A stretch of 5,039 nt of DNA, taken from Phycisphaerae bacterium. GTDB lineage: Bacteria > Planctomycetota > Phycisphaerae > Tepidisphaerales > Tepidisphaeraceae. Shown here in pieces: positions 1-5,039 of this stretch. Within the stretch, counting starts at the first letter, position 1; each line of letters opens with the position of its first letter. The translations under genes were made by a program, and so were the position numbers. Under the pieces are notes generated by a model. The model did no database searches, was not told the origin of the DNA, and saw only the letters and a list, made by a program, of their open reading frames with translations. The DNA lies in contig JACMJD010000540.1 of the NCBI GenBank assembly GCA_014380825.1, forward strand, positions 1-5,039, given 5' to 3'.

Positions 1-49
1 GATGAGGCGCGGCTCCGCTTTTGGTGAAACCGACCACGATTTGTTCAAG

Positions 50-136
50 CGGAGGAGATGAGATTCGAACTCATGAGACCCTTGCGGGCCTACCGGTTTT
101 CAAGACCGGCGCATTCAACCGCTCTGCCACTCCTCC
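50..136 (-). tRNA. tRNA-Ser(UGA)
   Basis: Read on the minus strand, this is a full class II tRNA that inserts serine at UCA-type codons. The 7-bp acceptor stem pairs GGAGGAG (136 to 130) with CTCCTCC (57 to 51). It is followed by discriminator G at 50, the usual base for serine tRNAs. The anticodon arm is CCGGT-CTTGAAA-ACCGG, giving anticodon UGA. A long variable arm (GGCCCGCAAGGGTC region) is the class II signature. The T arm is ATGAG-TTCGAAT-CTCAT. The genomic bases after the discriminator read CTT, so CCA is not encoded and must be added by the nucleotidyltransferase. A promoter lies just upstream at 155-183. The only doubt is the exact end base. Confidence 0.97.
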
Positions 137-154
137 GGCGGTGCGAAGCGGCTA

Positions 155-183
155 AGTTTACGCATGGCCGGGAAATCCGTCAA
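155..183 (-). promoter_or_regulatory. sigma70-type promoter of tRNA-Ser
   Basis: On the minus strand a -35 box TTGACG (183-178) and a -10 box TAAACT (160-155) are separated by exactly 17 bases. The -35 matches the consensus at 5 of 6 positions and the -10 at 4 of 6. The -10 lies 18 bases before the first base of the tRNA, leaving room for a start site and a short leader trimmed by RNase P. Position and spacing make it the obvious promoter. It is a consensus match only, with no experimental support. Confidence 0.65.
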
Positions 184-430
184 AAACGCCGGTTCGTTGA
201 GAGGGCGGTCGGTTCGTTTTCGCACTTCGTGTGTGTGATGGCTTGCGGCAAGCTTCGGGTTGAACCTGGTTTGCTTGGCTTTGCCGGCCGCTGGTCTATC
301 TGCCACAACGATTCACAACTCCTGGCCTGGCCAATCGTTTTCGTGGAAGTCGCTTTGGGTTCGCTTCGCACAATTGCACAGCGCGCGGCCAGGCATCTCG
401 CCCTGCGTCGAACTTATTTGGCAAAGAGCG

Positions 431-451
431 GTCACGCGCGTCGAGCGTGAC
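431..451. repeat. Perfect 7-bp inverted repeat (hairpin)
   Basis: GTCACGC (431-437) and GCGTGAC (445-451) are perfect reverse complements around a 7-base loop. No T-run follows on either strand, so it is not a standard intrinsic terminator. The core GCGTGACG (445-452) recurs directly at 630-637. Function unknown; it may belong to the same repetitive block as the palindrome at 483-516. Confidence 0.45.
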
Positions 452-482
452 GGGAAAACACGGGCTCCCCCATATACTGCAC

Positions 483-516
483 GCGCTGCGCGCCACGAGC
501 GCGCCGTGCGCAGCGC
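483..516. repeat. GC-rich inverted repeat, 9-bp perfect arms
   Basis: GCGCTGCGC (483-491) pairs perfectly with GCGCAGCGC (508-516). A G-T wobble (492/507) and one further G-C pair (493/506) extend the stem to about 11 bp, with a loop of roughly 12 bases. There is no downstream T-tract on either strand, so it is not a canonical terminator. The left arm is part of a 12-base word repeated exactly at 578-589. It could be a structured RNA, a protein-binding palindrome or part of an intergenic repeat element. Confidence 0.5.
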
Positions 517-577
517 AACTTCGGAATCGTGCACCGTTCCTCAAAATCGCGGATAAAAATTTCGCTTTTCAATTTTG

Positions 578-589
578 CGCGCTGCGCGC
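578..589. repeat. Second copy of 12-bp GC-rich word (first at 482-493)
   Basis: CGCGCTGCGCGC occurs identically at 482-493 and at 578-589, 96 bases apart, and the inverted form of its core lies at 508-516. The second copy follows an AT-rich stretch (about 541-576). The word is low in complexity and the genome is GC-rich, so chance is possible. Three related occurrences within about 110 bases of non-coding DNA are still suggestive. Confidence 0.4.
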
Positions 590-830
590 ATTTCTTGGGG
601 ACGCAGAAGAAGGACTCTGGCCCGGCGTGGCGTGACGAGGTTGCAATCGCCCACCACTGAATGGGTCTCCGCAACGAAAGCCCGCGCGTCACGTGTTTCG
701 CAAAAGTCAAATCACGCTGCCGATAACTCGTTGATCCTGCCGTGGTTGGAATCGTCGGCAAAGTCAGAACTGTGCGGGCGGAATGGATTGCCTTGCTTGC
801 CTGTTCAGTCTGTTGGCGGGGTGAATCTCA

Positions 831-860
831 TTGACCGGCAATCGTGCGGGGGGCTATAAA
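831..860 (+). promoter_or_regulatory. sigma70-type promoter of the SGNH/NPCBM gene
   Basis: TTGACC (831-836) and TATAAA (855-860) are separated by 18 bases, each matching the consensus at 5 of 6 positions. Transcription would begin near 867 and give a 5' leader of about 107 bases before the ATG at 974. It is the best promoter-like pair in the plus orientation in the intergenic region. An 8-bp palindrome CACCGGTG at 901-908 lies within the leader and could be an operator, but nothing else supports that. The call rests on consensus and position. Confidence 0.6.
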
Positions 861-963
861 TTTCGGACTCGCACGCGATGGCTCCAGGAAGGGACATCCA
901 CACCGGTGCTGATTTTTGTACCTCAGTTCTGTTTAGCGTCAAATGGTTCGGGCCAGATTGACC

Positions 964-971
964 AGGGAGAG
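964..971 (+). promoter_or_regulatory. Probable ribosome binding site for the 974 start
   Basis: The purine run AGGGAGAG contains GGAG at 966-969, four bases before the ATG at 974. The spacing is slightly short. It supports the chosen start together with the in-frame stop TGA at 959-961, which makes 974 the first possible ATG of this frame. Confidence 0.5.
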
Positions 972-973
972 AA

Positions 974-3900
974 ATGCGTAGGTTTGCACGGGCGGGAAAG
1001 ATTCAGAAGACATCGAAATTGGTGCGCGCGCTTCACGTGAACGACGTCGTGCGCCACGGGTCTGGCTTTATCGAGCCGCTGGAAGATCGCACGCTGTTTG
1101 CCGCCAAGATCATGCCGCTGGGTGACTCGATCACCCAGGCCGAAAACGGGCACGCGGCGTATCGATACTGGCTTTGGAAGAATCTTCAGAACAACGGTTC
1201 CACCGATGTCGATTTCGTCGGTTCGGTTACCGGCGTAAACAACGGCTCGCCGCCGGCTAGTGATTACGATCAGAACCATGAAGGCCACTGGGGCTGGCGC
1301 GCTGATGAGATCAACGCGAATATCACCGGCTGGGCGAATACGCATCGCCCGGACATCGTTCTCATGCACCTGGGCACGAACGATCTGATCCAGGGTCAAT
1401 CCGTTTCCAGCACGATCACCGATCTGGGTTCGATCATCGACAAGCTGCGCGCGGCCAATCCGAATGTCACGGTGATCATGGCGCAGATCATCCCGAACAA
1501 TTCGGTTTCGGTGACTTCGTTGAACTCGTCGATCAGCTCGCTGGCTGGCCAGAAGAACACCGCGCAATCGCGCGTGGTGACGGCCGATCAGTTCAGCGGG
1601 TTCAGCGCGACCAACGATACGTACGACGGCATCCACCCGAACCAGGCGGGCGAGCAGAAGATGTCGAACAAGTGGTACAGCACGATGACGCCGTTCCTCA
1701 CAGTGCCGCCGCCACCGCCACCGCCGCCGCCGGGGACTTATCTCAGCACGCTCACCCCGACCCTCGCGACGAACGGCTGGGGCCCGTATGAAAAAGATCG
1801 CAGCAACGGCGAGAACGGCGCGAGCGATGGCGGCACGATCACGCTTAACGGCACGACCTACACCAAGGGCCTGGGCGTCCACGCTGCTTCGGAATTGCGC
1901 TACACGCTGAGCGGGAACTACAGCGAATTCCGCGCGGACATCGGCATCGACGACGAAGTCGGCAACGGCGGATCCGTTGTGTTTCAGGTGTGGGACAATC
2001 TCGGCAACAAACTCTATGACTCCGGCACGATGACCGGCAGTACCGCGACGAAGCAGATCGTCGTCCCGGTGGCCGGCAAGCAGGAACTTCGCCTGATTAC
2101 GACCGTCGCGACCAACGGCGCCGACAGCGACCACGCCGACTGGGCGTTTGCGCGCCTAATCACGGCCACCGTCACGGGTCCGGTCGTCAACACGTTTAGC
2201 GGCGCGACGATTAACGAAGGCGGCACGTACACGGCAACCGGATCGTTCACCGATAGCACCAGCGCCGGCCCGTGGACCGCGACTGTGAATTATGGCGATG
2301 GCGCCGGCGCGCAGCCGCTGACGTTGAACGCGGACAAGACGTTTTCGCTGAGTCACGCATACGTCAACAACGGCGGATACACCGTCACGGTCGTTGTGAG
2401 CAACGGAACACAGAGTGGGAACAAGACGGCAACGGTTACCGTCAACAACGTCGCGCCGACGATCACGATGCCGCCGAACGGGCAGGTCGCGTTTCCGGCC
2501 ACGTGGAGCGGAAATGGATCGTTCACCGATCCGGGCGTGCTCGACACGTTCACCGGCACGGTCGATTACGGCGACGGCAGCGGCGCGGTCGCGCTCACGC
2601 TGGCGGCCAACAAGACGTTCAGCCTGAGCAAGACGTATGCGCAGGGTGGCACGTACACGGTGACCGTCACGATCACCGACAACGCCGGCGGATCGAAGCA
2701 GGCGACCACGAGCGTCACCGTCACCGGCGGGCCGGTGCAGACGACGACGTACGTCAGCGATCTCACGCCCACGCTCGCGAACAACGGCTGGGGCCCATAC
2801 CAAAAAGACAAGAGCAACGGCGAAGCCGGCGCGAACGACGGCCTCACCATCACGCTCAACGGCGTGACCTACACCAAAGGCCTGGGCGTACACGCGGCTT
2901 CGGAGCTGCGCTACAACCTCGGCGGAAATTACAACCAGTTCCTCGCCAGCATCGGCGTGGATGATGAAGTGGGCGCCGGCGGAGCGGTCGTCTTCCAGGT
3001 TTGGGACAATCTCGGCAACAAGCTGTATGACTCGGGCACGATGGGCGGCGCGACCGCGACAAAGTCTGTCACGATCGACGTCACCGGCAAGCAGGAGCTT
3101 CGCCTGATCGTGACCGATGGCGGCAACGGCGCCGACAGCGATCACGCTGACTGGGCGAACGCCCGGCTGTTGAAGAACAGCGCGCCGGCGTTCGCGGTCA
3201 ACGCGATCCCCGGATCGACCATCAACGAAGGCAGCGCGTACTCGGCCACCGGATCGTTCACCGATCCCGGCGCCGGTCCGTGGACCGCGACGGTCAACTA
3301 CGGCGACGGCTCGGGCACGCAGGCGCTGACGGTGAACGCGGACAAGACGTTCGCGCTGAACCATCTGTATCTCGACAACGGCGCGTACACCGTGACCGTG
3401 ACAGTCAACAACGGCACCACGCAGGCGGCCAACACCGGAACCGTGAACGCGACGAACGTCGCGCCGGCGATTACCGTGGCCGGCACTGCTGCGTCGCTGC
3501 CGGCGTTCACGCTGGGTGGATCGTTCGCCGACCCGGGCGCCGACACGTGGTCGGCCACCGTCGACTATGGCGACGGCACGGGCGTTAAGGCGCTCTCGCT
3601 CAACGCGGACAAAACGTTCACGCTCAACAACCTGTACAACTACAACGGCACGTATTCGGTGAAGGTTACCGTGCTCGACGATGACGGCGGCTCGCAGACG
3701 ACCACAACGGTGGTCACCGTCACCGGCGGGATCGATCAGCCGATCGTCGCGCTCAGCACATTGAACCCGACGTTCGCATCCAACGGCTGGGGCGCCTACG
3801 AGCGCGACAAGAGCAGCGGTGAACAAGGACAAGGCGACGGCCAGGCGCTTAAGATTAACGGTGTGACTTACGCAAAGGGTCTGGGTGTGCACGCGGCGTC

Positions 3901-4180
3901 CGATCTGCGCTACAGCCTGGTCGGCGGAAACTACACGAGCTTCTCGACTTTGTATGGCGTAGACGATGAAGAGGGCGGGGCGGGCTCGGTGAAGTTTCAG
4001 ATCTACCTCGACGGTGTGCTTGCGTTCGACAGCGGCACCGTCCGCGGCAACCAGGCGGCTAAATCGATCACGGTCAACGTCACCGGAAAAAGCGAGCTGA
4101 GACTGGTCGTGACCGACAACGGCGACGGCGCCAACTCCGACCATGCCGACTGGGCGACCCCGCAGTTGATGACGACGTGA
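974..4180 (+). CDS. Modular SGNH/GDSL (CE3-like) esterase with three NPCBM and four PKD domains
   Basis: Predicted extracellular esterase of 1068 residues, probably a carbohydrate O-deacetylase; the substrate is inferred. Residues 31-44 carry a LEPR-XLL-like motif (E34-P-L-E-D-R39-T-L-F-A-A), but no clear hydrophobic signal peptide precedes it. Residues 45-243 form an SGNH hydrolase. Block I is GDS (nucleophile S52), the block II glycine lies in NHEGHWGW (101-108), block III is GTND (134-137, N136), and block V is DGIH (D218, H221). The IMPLGDSIT and HEGH contexts resemble CE3 acetylxylan esterases. Nine prolines (245-253) link to NPCBM (about 255-396), PKD pair (402-586), NPCBM (592-733), PKD pair (738-919) and NPCBM (925-1066). 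Each NPCBM shows GLGVHAAS-LRY, DDE and SDHADWA; each PKD shows YGDG. NPCBM domains bind carbohydrate, so the tail probably anchors the enzyme to a glycan. An in-frame TGA at 959 fixes the start. It has its own promoter. The domain calls are firm; the substrate is not. Confidence 0.93.
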   Translation: MRRFARAGKIQKTSKLVRALHVNDVVRHGSGFIEPLEDRTLFAAKIMPLGDSITQAENGHAAYRYWLWKNLQNNGSTDVDFVGSVTGVNNGSPPASDYDQNHEGHWGWRADEINANITGWANTHRPDIVLMHLGTNDLIQGQSVSSTITDLGSIIDKLRAANPNVTVIMAQIIPNNSVSVTSLNSSISSLAGQKNTAQSRVVTADQFSGFSATNDTYDGIHPNQAGEQKMSNKWYSTMTPFLTVPPPPPPPPPGTYLSTLTPTLATNGWGPYEKDRSNGENGASDGGTITLNGTTYTKGLGVHAASELRYTLSGNYSEFRADIGIDDEVGNGGSVVFQVWDNLGNKLYDSGTMTGSTATKQIVVPVAGKQELRLITTVATNGADSDHADWAFARLITATVTGPVVNTFSGATINEGGTYTATGSFTDSTSAGPWTATVNYGDGAGAQPLTLNADKTFSLSHAYVNNGGYTVTVVVSNGTQSGNKTATVTVNNVAPTITMPPNGQVAFPATWSGNGSFTDPGVLDTFTGTVDYGDGSGAVALTLAANKTFSLSKTYAQGGTYTVTVTITDNAGGSKQATTSVTVTGGPVQTTTYVSDLTPTLANNGWGPYQKDKSNGEAGANDGLTITLNGVTYTKGLGVHAASELRYNLGGNYNQFLASIGVDDEVGAGGAVVFQVWDNLGNKLYDSGTMGGATATKSVTIDVTGKQELRLIVTDGGNGADSDHADWANARLLKNSAPAFAVNAIPGSTINEGSAYSATGSFTDPGAGPWTATVNYGDGSGTQALTVNADKTFALNHLYLDNGAYTVTVTVNNGTTQAANTGTVNATNVAPAITVAGTAASLPAFTLGGSFADPGADTWSATVDYGDGTGVKALSLNADKTFTLNNLYNYNGTYSVKVTVLDDDGGSQTTTTVVTVTGGIDQPIVALSTLNPTFASNGWGAYERDKSSGEQGQGDGQALKINGVTYAKGLGVHAASDLRYSLVGGNYTSFSTLYGVDDEEGGAGSVKFQIYLDGVLAFDSGTVRGNQAAKSITVNVTGKSELRLVVTDNGDGANSDHADWATPQLMTT
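1706..1732 (+). other. Nine-proline linker codons
   Basis: Nine consecutive proline codons (CCG and CCA) encode residues 245-253, directly between the last helix of the esterase domain and the first NPCBM domain. It is a rigid linker of a type common in secreted multidomain hydrolases. A run this long normally stalls ribosomes unless EF-P is present, which is general knowledge rather than something seen here. Confidence 0.85.
1736..2746 (+). repeat. Module copy 1: NPCBM-PKD-PKD (residues 255-591)
   Basis: First of two complete copies of an approximately 1 kb coding repeat. It encodes NPCBM1 (GLGVHAASELRY at 299-310, DDE at 326-328, SDHADWA at 385-391). PKD1 follows with YGDGA at 440-444, then PKD2 with YGDGS at 532-536. 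Aligned with copy 2 at a shift of 337 codons, protein and DNA are very similar. One example is a 20-base identical run at 1991-2010 and 3002-3021. The 15-base word encoding GSFTD (2240-2254) recurs in PKD2 (2516-2530) and PKD3 (3251-3265). Confidence 0.85.
2747..3745 (+). repeat. Module copy 2: NPCBM-PKD-PKD (residues 592-924)
   Basis: Second complete module: NPCBM2 (GLGVHAASELRY at 636-647, DDE at 663-665, SDHADWA at 722-728), PKD3 (YGDGS at 776-780) and PKD4 (YGDGT at 865-869). PKD3 resembles PKD1 more than PKD2 (shared TINEG and AGPWTATVNYGDG), and PKD2 and PKD4 share the ending VTVTGG. The whole three-domain unit was therefore duplicated, rather than single domains. The 18-base word that ends PKD2 (2714-2731) is repeated exactly at the end of PKD4 (3713-3730). 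Confidence 0.85.
3746..4177 (+). repeat. Module copy 3, partial: NPCBM only (residues 925-1068)
   Basis: Third and most divergent NPCBM domain, which closes the protein. It keeps NGWG, GLGVHAASDLRY (969-980), DDE (997-999) and SDHADWA (1055-1061). The central strand VWDNLGNKLYDSG of copies 1 and 2 is replaced by IYLDGVLAFDSG, which is closer to the usual family form. No PKD pair follows: the protein ends seven residues after DHADWA. Copies 1 and 2 are therefore the most recently related pair. Confidence 0.8.
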
Positions 4181-4232
4181 TATAAACCGCTTGCGGCGTC
4201 GCAGATGCAAGACCGCTCAAACTCGAAACGTT

Positions 4233-4272
4233 CTTGATTTGCAACCCCGCAAGCCGCGGAGCGCAGATCAAG
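4233..4272. terminator. Possible hairpin between convergent genes
   Basis: CTTGATTTGC (4233-4242) and GCAGATCAAG (4263-4272) form a 10-bp stem with one G-U wobble when transcribed from the plus strand, around a GC-rich 20-base loop. It sits in the 92-base gap between two convergent genes and ends one base before the stop codon of the minus-strand gene, the expected place for a shared terminator. Neither strand has a T-run after the stem, so this is not a textbook intrinsic terminator. A weaker 8-bp repeat (4189-4196 with 4247-4254) overlaps it. Confidence 0.3.
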
Positions 4273-5039
4273 TCACCCCTTCATCACGACCATGCCAAAC
4301 GCTGGTACGCTGACGTTGCCGTTGATCGGCGCGGTGTTACCAGTTTGATCTTTCCACGTCCGTCCCGCGCCGTCGCTCCAGAACACGACGCTTGCCGTGC
4401 GATGTTCCGGATACCACTGATCTGAAAATCCGTAATCCATTTCGCGCGAGGTCAGGTTGATCAGCACGACGTATCGATCGTTCCCGTTGCCGCGCTCGAA
4501 CACCAACCACTCCGCCGAGTCGCTGATGATCCGCCCGAGCGGGGCGTTCGCGAAGGTGGGATGTTTCTTCCGGAGGTTCGACAGCGCGCGAACCAGATTC
4601 AGCGTGCTGTTCGCATCGGCGCTCGCTTCCTGTACCGAAATCCCGTCATCGGCCTTGTCGTAGTGGGGAAGAAACGCCGTGTGATTCCGCGGTTGCCAAC
4701 TGGTTTGTCCGGCCCCAGTGTTCGATTTGTACCACGGCAGCGGCTCGCGCAAGGTCTCGTCGTAGATTCCCGAGCCGTCAGCGCCGCCGTCCCATTTCCA
4801 GCCGCGCTGCATGATCTCGTCACCCTGATAGAGCAGCGGACGGGCGCTCATGGACATCAGGATGCACATGCCCAGGCGATATCGCGGCTCGACTTCGTTC
4901 GCCGGCACGTTCTTCTCGAGATCCGACATCAGCCGCGGATTTTCGTCGTGGCTGGCGAGATAGACGAACGCATCGAACGGCGCGTTCGGGTTCTGCGCTT
5001 CGCCGCGCTCCAGGAATTTCTTGTACCGCTCGACGAAAC
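4273..5039 (-). CDS. GH13 alpha-amylase-family glycosidase, C-terminal fragment (5' end outside window)
   Basis: The frame is open to the window edge, so only the last 254 or so residues are seen. The enzyme would hydrolyse alpha-1,4-glucans (starch, glycogen or maltooligosaccharides) with the GH13 retaining mechanism. LASHDENPRL (residues 27-36 of the fragment) is conserved region IV, with the His-Asp pair (H30, D31; about 4945-4950) that includes the transition-state-stabilising Asp. ARPLLYQGDEIMQRG is the barrel strand-8 segment following it. REPLPWYKSNTGAGQTSW resembles the post-barrel segment of GH13 alpha-amylases such as subfamily 36, though the subfamily is uncertain. The rest forms the beta-sandwich domain C, ending VPAFGMVVMKG. 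The catalytic nucleophile and acid/base lie outside the window. The internal ATG at 4929 is not the start because homology continues upstream of it. It is convergent with the SGNH gene, so the two are not co-transcribed. Confidence 0.9.
   Translation of the reverse strand, partial: FVERYKKFLERGEAQNPNAPFDAFVYLASHDENPRLMSDLEKNVPANEVEPRYRLGMCILMSMSARPLLYQGDEIMQRGWKWDGGADGSGIYDETLREPLPWYKSNTGAGQTSWQPRNHTAFLPHYDKADDGISVQEASADANSTLNLVRALSNLRKKHPTFANAPLGRIISDSAEWLVFERGNGNDRYVVLINLTSREMDYGFSDQWYPEHRTASVVFWSDGAGRTWKDQTGNTAPINGNVSVPAFGMVVMKG

Larger units (their letters stand above)
137..830. other. Long intergenic region, no convincing gene
   Basis: No reading frame here has a recognisable domain, a convincing ribosome site or a plausible protein composition. 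The short open frames on both strands overlap each other and look like chance openings in GC-rich DNA. Most are rich in Arg, Ala and Cys. The stretch holds the tRNA promoter at its left end and a cluster of GC-rich inverted and direct repeats at 431-589, annotated separately. It also has an AT-rich pocket at about 541-576. A degenerate mobile or repetitive element, or an unrecognised non-coding RNA, is possible but cannot be shown from one window. Confidence 0.6.

Noticed and set aside
9..22. GCGG-CT-CCGC followed by TTTT, a terminator-like motif on the plus strand
   Set aside because: The stem is only 3-4 bp with a 2 to 4-base loop, too weak to call. The gene it would serve lies outside the window.
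50..136. tRNA-Ser as an attachment site for an island covering the rest of the window
   Set aside because: Integrases usually use the 3' end of the tRNA, which here faces left (position 50). The region to the right is upstream of the tRNA. No integrase or repeated tRNA 3' fragment is visible.
241..253. 13-base palindrome GCTTGCGGCAAGC
   Set aside because: It is a perfect palindrome around one base, but short and isolated, with no nearby start codon or promoter. Chance is likely in GC-rich DNA.
58..450. 130-codon plus-strand frame crossing the tRNA gene
   Set aside because: Its first part runs antisense through tRNA-Ser and the rest through non-coding DNA, with no protein features.
432..761. 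109-codon minus-strand frame in the intergenic region
   Set aside because: No domain or ribosome site could be recognised and its composition is unusual. It overlaps the inverted repeats and other open frames. It could be the trace of a repeat element but is not supportable as a gene.
923..2134. 403-codon open frame on the minus strand opposite the esterase domain
   Set aside because: It lies wholly antisense to a gene with clear catalytic motifs, has an Arg/Ala/Val-rich composition typical of shadow frames in GC-rich DNA, and shows no recognisable domain.
2272..2964. 230-codon plus-strand frame inside the main gene
   Set aside because: It is a +1 frame shadow of the PKD/NPCBM coding sequence, extremely rich in Arg, His and Gln, with no domain and no separate start signals.
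2240..3265. Repeated 15-base word at 2240-2254, 2516-2530 and 3251-3265, considered as a CRISPR-like or regulatory repeat
   Set aside because: The spacing is irregular and all copies are in frame, encoding the same GSFTD residues of homologous PKD domains, so it is a coding repeat.
2156..4210. 684-codon open frame on the minus strand opposite the NPCBM/PKD region
   Set aside because: It mirrors the plus-strand repeats, and its His/Arg/Val-rich repetitive sequence is explained by antisense reading of biased codons. Its length results from codon bias in the real gene.

Overview
The window most likely comes from a GC-rich planctomycete, probably of the Phycisphaerae type. The main reason is the LEPR-XLL-like motif (IEPLEDRTLFAA) at the N-terminus of the large protein. 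That motif, on large modular extracellular proteins rich in PKD and NPCBM domains, is a hallmark of this phylum. The assignment rests on one protein and is an inference.

Layout: (1) Positions 50-136, minus strand, hold a complete tRNA-Ser(UGA) with a good sigma70-like promoter at 155-183. (2) Positions 137-973 are a long stretch with no convincing gene. It contains GC-rich inverted and direct repeats (431-589) and, at its right end, a strong promoter-like pair (831-860) facing the next gene. (3) Positions 974-4180, plus strand, encode a 1068-residue modular protein: LEPR-XLL motif, SGNH/GDSL esterase domain resembling carbohydrate esterase family 3, a run of nine prolines, then NPCBM-PKD-PKD-NPCBM-PKD-PKD-NPCBM. 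The C-terminal three quarters arose by tandem duplication of an approximately 1 kb module. (4) Positions 4181-4272 are a short convergent intergenic region with an imperfect inverted repeat. (5) Positions 4273 to the window edge, minus strand, are the C-terminal part of a GH13 alpha-amylase-family enzyme whose N-terminus lies outside.

The two protein genes both point to polysaccharide use: a probably exported, multi-lectin-domain deacetylase or esterase, and a starch/alpha-glucan hydrolase. They are convergent, so they are not an operon, and a shared substrate is not shown. I saw no CRISPR array, insertion sequence, phage gene or defence system. The unusual points are the duplicated module architecture, the lack of a classical signal peptide, and the repeat-containing intergenic region.
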